NCBI GenBank assembly: GCA_023437885.1 | Contig: JAEZFH010000263.1 | Location: forward strand, 1 to 15,283 | From: Bacillota bacterium | GTDB taxonomy: Bacteria > Bacillota > Clostridia > Lachnospirales > Lachnospiraceae | Reading direction: 5' to 3' | DNA length: 15,283 nt | In this document: one piece after another, positions 13,579 to 15,283 of the stretch | How the letters are laid out: each line of letters opens with the position of its first letter | Position numbering within the stretch: position 1 is the first letter of the stretch | Translations under genes and position numbers: made by a program | The notes under the pieces: model-generated | Database searches by the model: none | The model's input: only the letters and a program-made list of their open reading frames with translations | Told to the model about the DNA's origin: nothing

Positions 13579-15283
13579 TTATTTAATCTGGTTACCCAAT
13601 ACAGTCTGTGCAGCAGAAATTACGGAATCAATGCCTGCCGCATTCTTTCCTCCTGCCTGTGCCATGTTCGGCCTGCCGCCGCCACCGCCGCCGACAAGGG
13701 CAGCAAGTTCCTTAATCAGGTTACCGGCATGAGCACCCTTGGACATCGCACCGTCCGTAGCCATTGCGAGAAGATTCACCTTATCCGGAGCGGTTGCGGA
13801 TGCAAGAAGAATCACACCCTCTCCTAACTTCTCCTTGAGCTGGTCACCAAGGTTACGAAGCTCGTTCATATCCACATCTGCCAGCTTCACCGCTAAGAGC
13901 TTTACTCCCTTGACCTCTGTTACCTGGTTCATAACATCCCCCAGGGCGCTGCCCGCAAGCTTACTCTTTAATTTCTCGTTTTCTGATTTTAGTGCTTTGA
14001 TTTCTTCCAGATAATTCTCAATTTTATTCGTCAACTGGGAAGGCTCTGTTTTGGCTGTTTTGGCGGCTACATTCAGCTCCTTCTCCAGCTCTTTGTAATA
14101 AGCAAATACACCGTTACCGGTCAAAGCTTCGATTCTTCTGACACCGGCAGCGATGCCTGTCTCAGATAAAATCTTAAATACGGTTATTGCGCCGGTATTG
14201 CCTACGTGGGTACCGCCGCACAGCTCCTTGCTGTAATCTCCCATGGATACGACACGGACATCATTAGCATATTTCTCACCGAATAATGCCATTGCTCCTT
14301 CCTTCTTCGCATCCTCAATATTCATGATCTTAGTATCTACTGGCAGTGCACTTGCAATCTGTTCATTTACAATTGCTTCTACCTGGCTGATTTCTTCCGT
14401 AGAAAGGGCCGAAAAATGAGTAAAGTCAAACCGGAGCCGGTCCTCGCTTACCATGGAGCCGGCCTGTTCAACATGGGTTCCCAGCACAGTGCGAAGAGCT
14501 TTCTGCAGCAGATGGGTGGCACTGTGGTTCTTAGCAGTCGCTGCTCTTTGCGCTGCATTTACCTCCAGGTTCACCTGCTCACCCAGCTTAAAGATACCCT
14601 TTGTAACTGTACCCACATGTCCTATCTTCCCGCCGGGCAGCTTAACTGTATCCTCAACCTCGAATTCCGCAAGGATGCTGTCTGAATGACCAGCTTCTGC
14701 AAGGAGACTGACCTTTTCTCTGCTGCGGATTACACCGGAATCCGCAGCCTGTCCGCCGCTGGTTGCATAGAAGGGGGTCTCCTTTACGAGAACGGTTCCT
14801 CTCTGTCCTGCTACCAGTTCCTCCGTCAATTCGGTTTCCGTTGTCAAGGCAATGATCTGCGAGGAACAGGAAAGGTGCTCATAACCCACAAATACAGAAG
14901 TAAGAGCTGCATCAAGCTGCTGATATACCGTCTCTTCCGCTCCCATGTAATTTGTTGTTCCACGGGCACTCCGGGCTGTAACCCGCTGTACCTCCATTGC
15001 GGCACGAAATCCCTTCTCATCCACGGTGTACCCCTTTTCTTCCAGTATCTCTTTGGTAAGGTCCAGGGGAAAGCCGTAGGTGTCATACAGCTTGAATACG
15101 TCTTCGCCGGACAGCACTTTCGTCTGCCTTTTTTCTAATTCCTTTTCCATCTCAGCAAGGATACTGAGACCCTGGTCTATGGTTTTATTGAACTTCTCCT
15201 CTTCAATGATGAGAAGCTTCATAATATATTCCTTCTTCTCCTCTAATTCAGGATAGCCGTCCTTATGCCCATCTATTACAACC
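13579..15283 (-). CDS. alaS: Alanyl-tRNA synthetase, C-terminal two thirds (runs off right edge)
   Basis: The frame is open from the right edge through base 13579; 567 residues are in the window. Full AlaRS is about 880 residues, so about 310, including the class II catalytic core, lie beyond base 15283. The methionine codon at 15220-15222 is internal: the preceding residues GHKDGYPELEEKKEYI continue the family sequence. Seen in order: the end of the tRNA-recognition region (DTYGFPLDLTKEILEEKGY), the editing domain with its zinc ligands HSATH (codons at 14512-14526) and CGGTH (14206-14220), a coiled coil, and the C-Ala/DHHA1 domain with its Gly-rich LVGGGGGGRPNMAQAGGKN end. The enzyme charges tRNA-Ala and clears mischarged Ser/Gly; the editing site appears intact. 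Confidence 0.97.
   Translation of the reverse strand, partial: VVIDGHKDGYPELEEKKEYIMKLLIIEEEKFNKTIDQGLSILAEMEKELEKRQTKVLSGEDVFKLYDTYGFPLDLTKEILEEKGYTVDEKGFRAAMEVQRVTARSARGTTNYMGAEETVYQQLDAALTSVFVGYEHLSCSSQIIALTTETELTEELVAGQRGTVLVKETPFYATSGGQAADSGVIRSREKVSLLAEAGHSDSILAEFEVEDTVKLPGGKIGHVGTVTKGIFKLGEQVNLEVNAAQRAATAKNHSATHLLQKALRTVLGTHVEQAGSMVSEDRLRFDFTHFSALSTEEISQVEAIVNEQIASALPVDTKIMNIEDAKKEGAMALFGEKYANDVRVVSMGDYSKELCGGTHVGNTGAITVFKILSETGIAAGVRRIEALTGNGVFAYYKELEKELNVAAKTAKTEPSQLTNKIENYLEEIKALKSENEKLKSKLAGSALGDVMNQVTEVKGVKLLAVKLADVDMNELRNLGDQLKEKLGEGVILLASATAPDKVNLLAMATDGAMSKGAHAGNLIKELAALVGGGGGGRPNMAQAGGKNAAGIDSVISAAQTVLGNQIK

Noticed and set aside
15220..15222. A methionine codon as the start of alaS
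   Set aside because: The frame continues open to the window edge with family-typical AlaRS sequence, so the gene is cut by the window rather than short.

Overview
The window looks like chromosomal core DNA from an endospore-forming clostridium, most likely in or near the Lachnospiraceae. The clues are the gene content (a YqfC/YqfD sporulation pair, a BofC-type C-terminal domain, a SpoVB-type flippase), the order rpsU - yqfC - yqfD - phoH - HD-domain membrane protein - ybeY, the AGGAGG-type ribosome binding sites and the AT-leaning, well-conserved Firmicute promoters. All twelve genes I can support lie on the minus strand, so transcription runs from high to low coordinates. I see no insertion sequence, phage gene, CRISPR array, rRNA or tRNA.

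From right to left: the 3' two thirds of alaS runs off the right edge. After a 269-base gap, rpsU (ribosomal protein S21) has its own strong sigma-A-type promoter and ends at a perfect 26-bp palindromic terminator. A region of about 330 bases packed with five stem-loops then leads into a tight cluster: yqfC, yqfD, phoH, a PgpH-like membrane HD protein, and ybeY. phoH overlaps yqfD by 26 nt and the HD gene overlaps phoH by 14 nt, so translation is probably coupled. This cluster joins sporulation (YqfC, YqfD), RNA metabolism (PhoH, YbeY) and possibly c-di-AMP-related signalling (HD protein).

Further left are a YerB-like DUF3048 lipoprotein, a polytopic MATE/SpoVB-type lipid-linked-precursor flippase followed by a good terminator, and a large c-di-GMP turnover protein (ABC-type substrate-binding sensor - membrane helix - coiled coil - GGDEF - EAL) with its own promoter and a structured leader. 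After a gene-poor stretch of about 400 bases come a membrane-anchored BofC-domain protein and the 5' third of an HI0933-family FAD oxidoreductase that runs off the left edge.

I found no clearly new multi-gene system. The points most worth a second look are the HD protein, which lacks the extracellular domain of PgpH and several of its metal ligands; the hairpin-rich leader upstream of yqfC; the possible three-segment RNA switch upstream of the GGDEF-EAL gene; and a 23-bp inverted repeat in the gap upstream of the BofC-domain gene.
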